From Candidatus Bipolaricaulota bacterium (GTDB lineage: Bacteria; Bipolaricaulota; Bipolaricaulia; UBA7950; UBA9294): a DNA stretch of 58,469 nt. Below the pieces are notes generated by a model. It saw only the letters and a list, made by a program, of their open reading frames with translations, was not told where the DNA came from and did not search any database. The stretch spans positions 1 to 58,469 of the forward strand of contig JAPLGD010000063.1 of NCBI GenBank assembly GCA_026390345.1, in the 5' to 3' direction. Made by a program: the position numbers and the translations under genes. Positions 18,451 through 27,509 of this stretch are shown in pieces (position 1 is the stretch's first letter; each line of letters opens with the position of its first letter).

Positions 18451-18857
18451 CGATGGGTCGGCGGCGAGCTTGCGGACGGAGTCGACAAGGCGCTCGGTCG
18501 TCGCCCGTTGATGAATCCGCGGGCCTGTTCCGTCCCGTACGCCTTCGCCAGCTCGACCGCCTCGTCGAGGGCGACCTCGGGCGGCACTTCCTCCGAGTAG
18601 AGGAGTTCGTAGACGCCGATTCGGAGGATGTTGCGGTCGAGGAGCGCCAGCCGGTCGAACCGCCAGCCCACCGTCCGCTCGCCGATGAGCCGGTCGATCT
18701 CGTCGCGCTGGGCGACGATGCCGTTGTAGACGCTCTCGATGTACGGCCGCTGGTCGCCGGGGTCCTCGTCCTCGCAGATCTCGTCGAGAATCACGGGGAG
18801 GAACTCCGCGCGGTACAACGCGAACAGTACCAACTCACGGGCTCGCGATCGCTGCAT
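18435..18857 (-). CDS. nusB: NusB transcription antitermination factor, C-terminus altered
   Basis: RARELVLFALYRAEF...LALLDRNILRIGVYELLYSEEVPPEVALDEAVELAKAYGTEQARGFING, then non-homologous residues that overlap folD in another frame. Confidence 0.85.
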   Translation of the reverse strand: MQRSRARELVLFALYRAEFLPVILDEICEDEDPGDQRPYIESVYNGIVAQRDEIDRLIGERTVGWRFDRLALLDRNILRIGVYELLYSEEVPPEVALDEAVELAKAYGTEQARGFINGRRPSALSTPSASSPPTHRCTAS

Positions 18858-18991
18858 CGCTCAGGCTCCCCGCCCTGCGCGTGTGCGGCCCCCCCGCCGG
18901 GGTTGCTTGCGCCCCCGCCCGCCGTCCCGCCGGCGGCCCTCCGTCCGCGCTTGCCGCTTCGCACGCGTTTGCGCCGCGGCCGGCGGCCCAC

Positions 18992-19109
18992 CGTCCACGT
19001 TTGCCGCCCGCGGCCCTTCGTACGCGTTTGCCGCTCGCGGCCCTCCGTACGCGTTTGCCGCTCCGTACGCGCTTGCAGCCTGCCCATCGTACGCGCTTGC
19101 AGCCTGCAC
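18992..19109. repeat. Degenerate tandem repeat, ~27-bp unit (cgtacgcgtttgccgctcgcggccctc), 4-5 partial copies
   Basis: Copies at ~18992, 19019, 19046, 19063 and 19088 between nusB and asp23. Confidence 0.75.
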
Positions 19110-19501
19110 TAGACCTCGCTCGTGTCGTCCCATTCGTCCGCGCTCTCCCGCGTGCTCTCCTCGCCCTGCTCGTCACCCTTGACGACCCGCTGGACGTCGA
19201 CGTTCACGGCGCTGACGCGGAGCCCCGTCATTCGTTCGATCTCCGCCTTGATGCGCGCCTGGACCAGCTTCGCAACCTTGCGAATGGGAACCCCGTAGAC
19301 GACGGTGATTCGCACCGTCACGGTGACGACGTCGCCGTCAACCGTCGTGTCGACGTACCGCTTCATCCCTTCACCGCGACGGAAGACGCTGTCCCCGGGG
19401 CGGAGGTTGGCGATCCCGCCGATCTCCGAGACGGCAATGCCGGCGATGGCCGTGACGACATCCTTCGAGATGCCTACACTTCCCTTGTCCGCGTCGACCA
19501 T
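19109..19501 (-). CDS. Asp23/Gls24 family envelope stress response protein
   Basis: SVGISKDVVTAIAGIAVSEIGGIANL...VYGVPIRKVAKLVQARIKAEIERMTGLRVSAVNVDVQRVV. Confidence 0.92.
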   Translation of the reverse strand: MVDADKGSVGISKDVVTAIAGIAVSEIGGIANLRPGDSVFRRGEGMKRYVDTTVDGDVVTVTVRITVVYGVPIRKVAKLVQARIKAEIERMTGLRVSAVNVDVQRVVKGDEQGEESTRESADEWDDTSEV

Positions 19502-19511
19502 CCCGGCCTCC

Positions 19512-19892
19512 TCACTTCTTCCCCGCGTCGTGCGAGTGCGGGGGAACGACCTTCTTCACGTTGACGTCGACGGACGAGACCGAGAGGCCGACCAGCCGCT
19601 CGATGTCGCGCTCGACGTTCTGCTGGACGCCGCGGGCGACGGCGTGGACCGGATACCCGTACTCGACGGCGATTTTGAGTTCGAGACGAACTTGCTCGTT
19701 GACCAGTTCCGTCTTGATCGTGGGAGCCACGTCCTCGACGCCGAAGATGCTCATCAGGCCTCCGGGCGAGCCGGTGGAGTGGCCGACTCCGTCGACCTTC
19801 TCCGCGGCAATGCGGGCGATGGAGGCGATGACCTCTTCGGCCATCGTGATCCGCCCGTCGTCATCGACGATCTCGATCCTCCTCTCCGCCAT
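19512..19892 (-). CDS. Asp23/Gls24 family protein (second paralogue)
   Basis: ITMAEEVIASIARIAAEKVDGV...VEYGYPVHAVARGVQQNVERDIERLVGLSVSSVDVNVKKVV. Confidence 0.92.
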   Translation of the reverse strand: MAERRIEIVDDDGRITMAEEVIASIARIAAEKVDGVGHSTGSPGGLMSIFGVEDVAPTIKTELVNEQVRLELKIAVEYGYPVHAVARGVQQNVERDIERLVGLSVSSVDVNVKKVVPPHSHDAGKK

Positions 19893-19912
19893 CGCTCCTC
19901 CTCGCTAAACCG

Positions 19913-20473
19913 CTAGACTCGCTCGACGTACGCCCCCGAGCGCGTGTCGATCTTCAGGTGGTCGCCCTCCTTCACGAACAGCGGTACCCGGACGACCACC
20001 CCCGTCTCGAGGGTGGCCGGCTTGTCGACGTTGGAGACGGTGTCTCCGCGAACGCCGGGCTCGGTGCGGGTCACCCTGAGCGTCGTGAAGTTCGGGATGT
20101 CAACCTTGACCATCTCGGACTTGTAGTAGTAGCCGATCACGACCGTCCCCTCGACGAGGAACTCGGCCTGCGGTCCGAGCATCTCCTTCGGGATCGGGAA
20201 CTGATCGAACGTCGCGACGTTCATGAAGTTGTAGTTGTCGCCGTCGTGGAACAGGTACTGCAGCTCGTGCGACTCGAGGAACACAGCCGAGGTGTCCTCG
20301 AAGCCCCGGAAGGTCTCGCTCGTGACCTTGCCCGTCTTCAAATGCTTCAGCTTCGTCGAGGCGACGGCGCTTCCACGGCCGCGCTTGTTGTGCTCGTACT
20401 CGAACACCTCGTAGAGCTCGCCTTGGTACAGGATGATCATGCCCTTCCGCAGATCGCTGATCGAAAGACCCAT
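19913..20473 (-). CDS. efp: Translation elongation factor P
   Basis: ISDLRKGMIILYQGELYEVFEYEHNKRGRGSAVASTKLKHLKTGKVTSETFR...GDTVSNVDKPATLETGVVVRVPLFVKEGDHLKIDTRSGAYVERV. Confidence 0.97.
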   Translation of the reverse strand: MGLSISDLRKGMIILYQGELYEVFEYEHNKRGRGSAVASTKLKHLKTGKVTSETFRGFEDTSAVFLESHELQYLFHDGDNYNFMNVATFDQFPIPKEMLGPQAEFLVEGTVVIGYYYKSEMVKVDIPNFTTLRVTRTEPGVRGDTVSNVDKPATLETGVVVRVPLFVKEGDHLKIDTRSGAYVERV

Positions 20474-20609
20474 GGTGATTGACTCCCTTCCTTCCGTGGC
20501 ACGCGCCGCCAAGACGCGCTCTATCTCTATGATATCCCGAGACAGCTGTACGTCGCCAACAGAGCCCCTCGGCAACGGGTCCCCGCACCACCCGAAGGAC
20601 GACCGCGGT

Positions 20610-21095
20610 TCAGCGTCGTCGACCGTGTCCGCCGTGCTTCGCCGCCGTTTGGATTGCATCCGCCGCAATGTGCGTCATATTCGGGAGGTACAGGCCGAGG
20701 GCGATTGCCGCAAGGACCTCCTTGTTCGGAAGCCGAATCCGGAAGTCGTGGGCTCCGACCCCGCCGACGGCAATCCCGACGACGACAACCCACGCGAGGA
20801 CGTAGCCCACGCGCGTGAGCGGGCCAAAGAACCACTGGTGCGAGAGCTTCCGATGCCGGAAGACCGCTGCGTACGGCCACCAGAGAACCCGTAGTGGCCC
20901 CCAACGCTTAAACGGCCGGCTCCCAACGAGATCCAGGTCCGGGCTCAGAAGGGCTATCGACGCCACGTAGCAGGCGCCGAAGATTGCCACCGCGGGCCAG
21001 GTGACCCAGCCCTCCAGGATCAAGTAAGCTCCCAAGGCGCTCCAGACAGCGAGAAGTAGAAGCTCGATTCGGAGATGGGCTTTCCCGGACGGCAT
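20610..21095 (-). CDS. DUF2227-like putative metal-binding membrane protein
   Basis: MPSGKAHLRIELLLL...SPDLDLVGSRPFKRWGPLRVLWWPYAAVFRHRKLSHQWFFGPLTRVGYVL. Confidence 0.75.
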   Translation of the reverse strand: MPSGKAHLRIELLLLAVWSALGAYLILEGWVTWPAVAIFGACYVASIALLSPDLDLVGSRPFKRWGPLRVLWWPYAAVFRHRKLSHQWFFGPLTRVGYVLAWVVVVGIAVGGVGAHDFRIRLPNKEVLAAIALGLYLPNMTHIAADAIQTAAKHGGHGRRR

Positions 21096-21143
21096 GTCGG
21101 AGACTATGCTGGAGGCCGATGTTCCCGACAAGCGCGCCGTTCC

Positions 21144-21172
21144 TTGACGGGAATGGAGGGCTCCGTTACAAT
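21144..21172 (+). promoter_or_regulatory. sigma-70-type promoter of groESL
   Basis: TTGACG (21144-21149), 17-nt spacer, TACAAT (21167-21172). Confidence 0.8.
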
Positions 21173-21175
21173 GAG

Positions 21176-21202
21176 TTAGCAAACTCGTCAATCAAGTGCT
21201 AA
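21176..21202 (+). promoter_or_regulatory. CIRCE operator (HrcA site)
   Basis: TTAGCAAAC-N9-AAGTGCTAA vs consensus TTAGCACTC-N9-GAGTGCTAA, directly after the -10. Confidence 0.85.
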
Positions 21203-21228
21203 CCATCAGTTAGAAGGAGGAGATACGG

Positions 21229-21522
21229 ATGGCGACCAAGGCATTGGGAAAGCGGGTCAAGCCCCTAGGAAAGAGGATCCTGGCGAAGAAGCTTGAGACC
21301 GAGGGCCGGACCTCCGCAGGGGGAATCGTCCTTCCCGACTCCGTGAAGAACGAGAAGACGATTCGCGCCGAAGTGGTGGCAATCGGGACCGACGAGAAGT
21401 TCGAGGTCAAGGTCGGCGATCAGATCCTCGTGGCCAGCTTCTCCGGCACGGAGATCGAAGAGGGCGAAGACAAGTACATCCTCGTCGAGGAGTCGAAGGT
21501 CCTCGCCATCGTCAAGGAGTAG
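21229..21522 (+). CDS. groES: GroES co-chaperonin
   Basis: VKPLGKRILAKKLETEGRTSAGGIVLPDSVKNEKTIRAEVVAIG. Confidence 0.97.
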   Translation: MATKALGKRVKPLGKRILAKKLETEGRTSAGGIVLPDSVKNEKTIRAEVVAIGTDEKFEVKVGDQILVASFSGTEIEEGEDKYILVEESKVLAIVKE

Positions 21523-21543
21523 CTCACAAAGGGGGAAACCAAG

Positions 21544-23163
21544 ATGGCGAAGGAAGTCATTTTCGGTGACGAAGCACGCCGCAGGATGAAGGTCGGCATC
21601 GACAAGCTCGCCGACGCGGTGCGGATCACGCTCGGCCCGCGGGGCCGGAACGTCATCATCGACAAGAAGTTCGGCACGCCCGACATCACGAACGACGGCG
21701 TGACCATCGCGCAGGAGCAGGAGTACAAGGACGTCTTCGAGAACATGGGCGCGCAGCTCGTCAAGGAAGTCGCGTCAAAGACGAACGACAACGTCGGCGA
21801 CGGCACGACCACGGCCACCGTTCTCGCCCACGCCATGATCGAAGAGGGATTCAAGAACCTCGCCGCGGGCGCGAATCCGATGGAGATGAAGCGCGGACTC
21901 GAAAAGGGCTCGACGTCCATCGTCGATGAGCTGAAGAAGATGAGCCGCAAGCTCAAATCGAAGGAAGAGACGGCTCAGGTCGGCGCGAACTCCGCGAAGG
22001 ACGAGTCGATCGGGAAGATCATTGCCGACGCCATGGAGGCCGTGGGCGAGGACGGCGTCATCACCGTCGAGGACTCGGACACCATCGAGACCTACTACGA
22101 GGTCGTCGAGGGAATGCAGTTCGATCGTGAGTACACCTCGCCGTACTTCGTCACCGACCCGAAGAAGATGGAAGTTCTCCTCGAGAAGCCGCTCATCCTG
22201 GTCACCGACCTTGAGCTGAAGAGCGCGACGGACCTTGTCCCGATGCTCGAGAAGGTCGTTCAGGCCGGCAGGCCGATTCTCCTCATCGCGAAGGATGTGA
22301 CCGGCGAGGCGCTAACGACCCTCGTGCTCAACAAGCTGAAGGGAACGCTCTCCAGCTGCGCGGTCAAGGCCCCCGGCTTCGGCGACCGTCGCAAGGCCAT
22401 GCTCGAAGACATCGCGGTCCTGACCGGCGCGACCGTCGTCGCTGAGGACGCCGGAATGCAGATCAAGGACACGACCCTCGACATGCTGGGCTCGGCCGAG
22501 CGGATCAAGGTCGATAGCGCGAACACGACGATCATCGGCGGCAAGGGCAAGGCCGCGGCGATCCAGGGCCGAATCGAGCAGATCGAGGCCCAGATCGAGA
22601 CCACGGACTCCGAGTACGACCGCGAGAAGCTGGAGGAGCGGAAGGCGAAGCTCGCCGGCGGCGTCGCGGTGATCAAGGTTGGCGCTCCCACCGAAACGGA
22701 GCTGTCCGAGAAGAAGCATCGCATGGAAGACGCGCTCGAGGCCACGAAGGCGGCCGTCGATGAGGGCGTTCTCCCCGGAGGCGGCGTCGCGCTGATCAAC
22801 GCGTCGAAGGTCCTCGCCAAGATCGAGGTTGAGGGCGACGAGGCGGTCGGCATCCGCATCCTGGCCCGGGCTCTCGAGGCCCCGATGCGCCAACTCGCCC
22901 AGAACGCCGGGTTCGAAGGCGGGATCGTCGTTGGCAAGGTCCGCGAGCAGAAGAAGGGCGTCGGCTTCGACGTGATCAAGGAGGAGTACTGCGACATGTT
23001 CGAGGCCGGAATCATCGACCCGACCAAGGTCACTCGGTCCGCCTTGCAGAACGCTGTGTCGATCGCCGGGATGCTCCTCACGACCGATGCCCTGGTGGGC
23101 GAAGTCAAGGAGAAGGAAGAGAACCCGATGTCGCAGATGCCGGGCGGCATGCCCCCGTACTAG
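21544..23163 (+). CDS. groEL: GroEL chaperonin
   Basis: Full-length 539 aa; [32 protein letters not shown]-term [11 protein letters not shown]. Confidence 0.99.
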   Translation: MAKEVIFGDEARRRMKVGIDKLADAVRITLGPRGRNVIIDKKFGTPDITNDGVTIAQEQEYKDVFENMGAQLVKEVASKTNDNVGDGTTTATVLAHAMIEEGFKNLAAGANPMEMKRGLEKGSTSIVDELKKMSRKLKSKEETAQVGANSAKDESIGKIIADAMEAVGEDGVITVEDSDTIETYYEVVEGMQFDREYTSPYFVTDPKKMEVLLEKPLILVTDLELKSATDLVPMLEKVVQAGRPILLIAKDVTGEALTTLVLNKLKGTLSSCAVKAPGFGDRRKAMLEDIAVLTGATVVAEDAGMQIKDTTLDMLGSAERIKVDSANTTIIGGKGKAAAIQGRIEQIEAQIETTDSEYDREKLEERKAKLAGGVAVIKVGAPTETELSEKKHRMEDALEATKAAVDEGVLPGGGVALINASKVLAKIEVEGDEAVGIRILARALEAPMRQLAQNAGFEGGIVVGKVREQKKGVGFDVIKEEYCDMFEAGIIDPTKVTRSALQNAVSIAGMLLTTDALVGEVKEKEENPMSQMPGGMPPY

Positions 23164-23181
23164 TCTTCACTGGTTGTCTAC

Positions 23182-23227
23182 ACCCCTTCCGCTCGACTAC
23201 GATCGGGCGGAAGGGGTTTCTTCTTTC
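23182..23227 (+). terminator. Rho-independent terminator after groEL
   Basis: CCCCTTCCGCTCG-actac-gatCGGGCGGAAGGGG followed by TTTCTTCTTT. Confidence 0.85.
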
Positions 23228-24127
23228 ATGGAGCGGAAGATTGGTCTTGCACTCGGAGGCGGCGGCGCGCGCGGCCTCGCCCACCTCGGGGTCCTGATTG
23301 GCCTCGAGGAGGCGGGGATCCCGATCTACGCCATCGCCGGGACGAGCATGGGGGCGGCGCTCGCCGCGACGAAGGCCCTCGGCATGGACCTCCACAGGCT
23401 CGAGAAGCTCCTCTGCACGCTCAACCTCAACACCATGCTCCAGGTGAGCGACAACACGCTCCGCGAAGTGCAACGAATCATCGGGCGGAGCGTGATGGAG
23501 TACTTCCGCGGGTCGACGTGGAAGGAGGAGGCCGCGTCGCCCCCCGAGCTGGCGCGGCTCCACGAGTTGTTCTCGCTACTGACGGCACGAAAAGGGTTTG
23601 CGGACACTCTGATTCCCTTCGCCGTCGTCGCCGCCGACGTCGAGACCGGACAGCGGGTCGTCCTGCGCGAGGGGAAGATCGGCCCCGCGGTCACCGCGAG
23701 CACCGCCGTGCCCGGCATCTTCTCGCCCGTGGCGTATGGCGGACGCTACCTTATCGACGGCGGGATCGTCGACAAGCTCCCCGTGGACGTCGCGGTCGAA
23801 CTCGGCGCCGATTCGGTCATCGCCGTGGACACGGGAGCGCCACTCACCCGCAGGGTCGAGACGTACTTGGAGGCGATCCTGCAAGCACAACGGGCGACGT
23901 CGAAACACCTGACCCAACTGCAGCTCGAGCGCTCCCAGGAGCGCCTGAGTGGTCGCCTCGTGGTCCTGCGTCCGGACGTCGGATGGATCCGCATGTTCGG
24001 CTTCGAGTACACCGAAGAGGCCATCCAGGCGGGCAAAGCCTCCGTCTCCGCCCACCTGGATGAGCTCTACGAGCTGGCCGGGATTCCGGCCGCTGCCGCG
24101 GCAACTACGGAGTCGGCGCTAGCGTAA
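23228..24127 (+). CDS. Patatin-like phospholipase (RssA type)
   Basis: LALGGGGARGLAHLGVL, GTSMGA nucleophile elbow, DGGIVDKLPVDVA. Confidence 0.94.
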   Translation: MERKIGLALGGGGARGLAHLGVLIGLEEAGIPIYAIAGTSMGAALAATKALGMDLHRLEKLLCTLNLNTMLQVSDNTLREVQRIIGRSVMEYFRGSTWKEEAASPPELARLHELFSLLTARKGFADTLIPFAVVAADVETGQRVVLREGKIGPAVTASTAVPGIFSPVAYGGRYLIDGGIVDKLPVDVAVELGADSVIAVDTGAPLTRRVETYLEAILQAQRATSKHLTQLQLERSQERLSGRLVVLRPDVGWIRMFGFEYTEEAIQAGKASVSAHLDELYELAGIPAAAAATTESALA

Positions 24128-25025
24128 GCGGGCCGGCCACCGCCGTCCCCGTCAACCCGTTCGGATCGGTTGCCACGACGCGAAGGAAGACCTCGCTTGC
24201 ACCGGCGTAGGGCGCCACGTCCCAAAGGAAGCTGCCCTGGTTCGTCAGGTTCTCCACGACGACGCGGCAGCTCTCACCCGCCGCGTCGCAGAGGAAGAGG
24301 GAGATCCCAAGCGCCATCGAGCTGCCGTCTGGATCACTCGCCGTCCAGCGCACCACGACGCTGCCGGAGAGCGTTCCGGAGGGAGGGTCCACCAGCGCGA
24401 CTCGGGGAACGGTTCGGAAATCAAGAGTCGCGGAGTTCTCCGCTCCCGGAGTGCCCGAGACCGGAGCGCCCTTTGCGTCCAGCCCCGATGCGGCGCGCCC
24501 GTTGTTCGTCGCCCACTGCGCCGGGAACGTCCCCGAGTCGATCCGCTCCATCGACGCGTACGGGCGCGATCCTTCGCTTCCCGTTCCCGCCGCCCATCCG
24601 CCCTGTTCACAGAGAACTTCGTCCGCCGTCGCTCCGGTCACATCGAGCAACCGAAGATCCACGCCGGCGTTCGAGAGCGTCCCTTTGAAGAGCACATCGG
24701 CCGTCACGTCCGCCACTGTCTGATCGTCGGTTCGCTCGAGAACGAAGTAGCCGTGCGGCGCGATGCTCGTCCGCCTCACCTCGACCGTGCCCTCCCCGAC
24801 CGCGCCGAGCGGCACTCTTGTTTCCCCGACGACGAGCACCCAGCCGGCCAGGTCGACGGCCGTGTCGCCCGCGTTGTAGAGCTCGATCCACTCGTCGTTC
24901 GCCGACGCTGCGGTGCCTCCCCAGGCCACTTCATTGATCACCACGGAGCCGCTCGCAAGAAGCGCCGTCACGAGGAGCGCGATTCCGAAGGCCGAGAGTC
25001 CGAATCCTGCTCGCCACCTTGGCAT
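24105..25025 (-). CDS. Secreted lamin-tail-domain (LTD) protein
   Basis: Signal peptide; VVINEVAWGGTAASANDEWIELYNAGDTAVDLAGWVLV is the LTD signature. Confidence 0.88.
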   Translation of the reverse strand: MPRWRAGFGLSAFGIALLVTALLASGSVVINEVAWGGTAASANDEWIELYNAGDTAVDLAGWVLVVGETRVPLGAVGEGTVEVRRTSIAPHGYFVLERTDDQTVADVTADVLFKGTLSNAGVDLRLLDVTGATADEVLCEQGGWAAGTGSEGSRPYASMERIDSGTFPAQWATNNGRAASGLDAKGAPVSGTPGAENSATLDFRTVPRVALVDPPSGTLSGSVVVRWTASDPDGSSMALGISLFLCDAAGESCRVVVENLTNQGSFLWDVAPYAGASEVFLRVVATDPNGLTGTAVAGPLTLAPTP

Positions 25026-25198
25026 ACCTTCCTCCCTTTCTTGTCCTTGATGTAGGTAGCTGATCATACTATACAGGATTCTTGCCCATCCGTCCTGGCG
25101 CCGCGCAACCACCCCGTCCGTGGCCTCTCGCCTTGCCGCAGCTTGTTTCTCTCGGTCGCGGCGCGTTCGTATACTCATTTCGCCACTCAAGGAGGCCC

Positions 25199-26620
25199 AT
25201 GGCACGTCCCGTATTGGGTGCACGTGTTGTCTCGCTTCTCGCCCTTCTCGTCTTGTGGGTGTCCGCCTCGACCTTCGCGGAGACGCACTACATCCTGTCG
25301 CTCGACGTGGACTACAACTCCGGAACCTACGAGGGGACTCTCGCCGTCACGTACGGAAACCCGGCCCCTGAACCTCTCGCAGAGCTCTTCTTCCGGCTCT
25401 ACCCGAACGCAGCGACCCTCTACTCGGGGTCGTCGGTCGAGATCCTCGACGCACGCGTCGGGGACACTCCGGTTGAGACGGCGCTCTACGTCGACGACAC
25501 CGTGCTCATGGTGCCGCTGCCCAAACCTCTCCCTCCCACGCAGACGACGTCCGTGACCCTCACCTTCCGCGGTCGGGCGTCTCTCCGCCTCGACGCCAAT
25601 CCCCCGGTCACGCACGAGTACGGAATCCTTACGAAGACGCCGTACGCGCTTGTCCTGACGTCGTTCTATCCGCTCCTTGCCCCGTACCTCGACGAGGGAT
25701 GGGCTCTCGACCCGGTTGGCGGAATCGGAGACGCGCTCTTCTCCGAGGCGTCCTCCTACGACGTCACGGTCCGCGTCGATCGGCTCCCGACGCCGATCGC
25801 GTCGGGGTTCCTCGTCGACGCCGTCCAGGACGGAGACGCGGTCATCTACCGCTTCGCCGCCGACCACGCGCGCGATTTCTCGCTTGTCCTCGTGAGTGAC
25901 GGGCGCATCCCGCGCCGCGCCTCGGTCGACGATCTCAGCGTTCGCGTTTGGTTCGGGCCGGACCACGCGACGGCCGCGAACCGAGCCCTGGAGAAAGCCC
26001 GTGCCGCCGTGACGCTTTACCAGGGCCTCATCGGCCCCCTCCCGTACGATGAGATCGACATCGTGGAGGTTCCCCTCCAACACATCGGCGGCGTGGAGCT
26101 CACCGGGCTCGTTCTTCTCTCGGAAACCTACACGACGGATCCCTACGACCTCTTCTTCGACATCCTCGTCTCGCACGAGCTCGCACATGAGTGGTTCTAC
26201 GCCGCAGTCGGCAACGACCCGGTGGAGACGCCTTGGTTGGACGAAGGGTTGGCGACCTACCTCTCGAACGTCTTCCTCGCGGAAGCGGACTCGCCCGACA
26301 TCGCCGCCGGCGAGCGCGACCGCTGGGCGCGCTCCGCGGAGCTTGCTCGGAGCGCCCACCCGGAGATTCCCGTGACGGCTCCCTTGTACGATTTCCCGGA
26401 CAGCAGCACGTACAGCGCCCTCGCCTACTCGGGGGTCGCCTTCGAGCTCGGGGCTATCCGAGAGCGCATCGGCGACGACGCGTTCTTCGCCGCTCTCTCC
26501 GACTACTACCGAACGTCCCTCTTCTCCATTGCCACTCCCCTTGACCTGCGCCGCTCGTTCGAAGCCGCCTGCGGATGTGCGATCGACGGAGCCTTGTTCC
26601 CCGGCACGGGGACTCCCTGA
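25199..26620 (+). CDS. Secreted M1-family (gluzincin) aminopeptidase-like metalloprotease
   Basis: SHELAHEWFYAAVGNDPVETPWLDEGLATYLSN (HExxH-x18-E); signal peptide. Confidence 0.92.
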   Translation: MARPVLGARVVSLLALLVLWVSASTFAETHYILSLDVDYNSGTYEGTLAVTYGNPAPEPLAELFFRLYPNAATLYSGSSVEILDARVGDTPVETALYVDDTVLMVPLPKPLPPTQTTSVTLTFRGRASLRLDANPPVTHEYGILTKTPYALVLTSFYPLLAPYLDEGWALDPVGGIGDALFSEASSYDVTVRVDRLPTPIASGFLVDAVQDGDAVIYRFAADHARDFSLVLVSDGRIPRRASVDDLSVRVWFGPDHATAANRALEKARAAVTLYQGLIGPLPYDEIDIVEVPLQHIGGVELTGLVLLSETYTTDPYDLFFDILVSHELAHEWFYAAVGNDPVETPWLDEGLATYLSNVFLAEADSPDIAAGERDRWARSAELARSAHPEIPVTAPLYDFPDSSTYSALAYSGVAFELGAIRERIGDDAFFAALSDYYRTSLFSIATPLDLRRSFEAACGCAIDGALFPGTGTP

Positions 26621-26706
26621 GGCGCAACGCGACAGAAACTCGGTTGCCTACCGGGGGTATGTACGACGTACTTGTCTAGTTGATATGTCGGATGAAGGAG
26701 GCAGAG

Positions 26707-27501
26707 ATGAGAAGAAGGGTTAGCGCGCTGAAGTGGGCCGCGACGTGCGTCGCGGTCGTCTGCTCCGCGGTGGCCGTCGCCGGAAGCCCCACGGTTCTCT
26801 CCCCATCGCTCTACTACCTGTTCCCCGCCGAAGGCGTCCGGACGGACGTCCAGACGCTCAGTCAGGCCGCGCAGTCGGCGGGATACGTCGTGATCACTTT
26901 CTCCGGCGACACCGCGACGGCGTTCCGAGACTCGAAACCGGCCGAGGGTGACATCGCCGCTCTCCTGGGTGAGGCGCACGTCCTGGTCCTTGACGGAGAT
27001 CGCTTCCTTCTCCACTCCGAGCTCTCCGGGATCTCGTACTCGCTCCGCCCTGCCGCTAAGGGCATGGAGCTGGTCATCTCGACGGAGCAGGACACAACAG
27101 TGTTCGACGCCCTCGCGGCCATCTTCGGGGAGCTTCAGGACCTCGGCGTCCTCGGAATGAACATCGACCTCGAGGCCGCACAGTCCTTCTCCGCGACGAG
27201 CCTGAAAGGACCCGTCGCTCCCCCGGGTGTTGCGCTCGACTCGGCTCTCTACGACCTGGTCGTCGCCCGGGACTGGTTCTCGTATGCAACCGACAAAGGT
27301 GTCCCACTCTCGGGCCTCCGCATCGAAGTCGTGGCGGAGCTCGCCGCGGGAGCCACGTTCCCTGAGGCGTTCGCGCCGTACGTTGTCTCGGAGACCGACC
27401 GACTGATGAAGCTCGTCCTTCCGATCGACCAGTTGGTTCCGCTCGCCAAGGAGGGCGCCATCGGGTACGTGCGGCTTCCGCTGCACCCGGTCGCGCCGTA
27501 G
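26707..27501 (+). CDS. Secreted protein of unknown function, C-terminus resembling the subtilase propeptide next door
   Basis: Signal peptide; ends VLPIDQLVPLAKEGAIGYVRLPLHPVAP, similar to ITVPIGQLAALASQLTGVSFIRPPYTPYALG in the next gene. Confidence 0.75.
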   Translation: MRRRVSALKWAATCVAVVCSAVAVAGSPTVLSPSLYYLFPAEGVRTDVQTLSQAAQSAGYVVITFSGDTATAFRDSKPAEGDIAALLGEAHVLVLDGDRFLLHSELSGISYSLRPAAKGMELVISTEQDTTVFDALAAIFGELQDLGVLGMNIDLEAAQSFSATSLKGPVAPPGVALDSALYDLVVARDWFSYATDKGVPLSGLRIEVVAELAAGATFPEAFAPYVVSETDRLMKLVLPIDQLVPLAKEGAIGYVRLPLHPVAP

Positions 27502-27509
27502 GGGGAGTC

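Noticed and set aside
18791-19564. ORFs rich in R/A/P/G between nusB and asp23
   Set aside because: Translation of a 27-bp tandem repeat in several frames; no conserved domain.
19913-20473. Unusual EF-P tip loop (HNKRGRGSA) as a finding
   Set aside because: Loop variation among EF-P subfamilies is common, and I cannot assign the modification type without an alignment.
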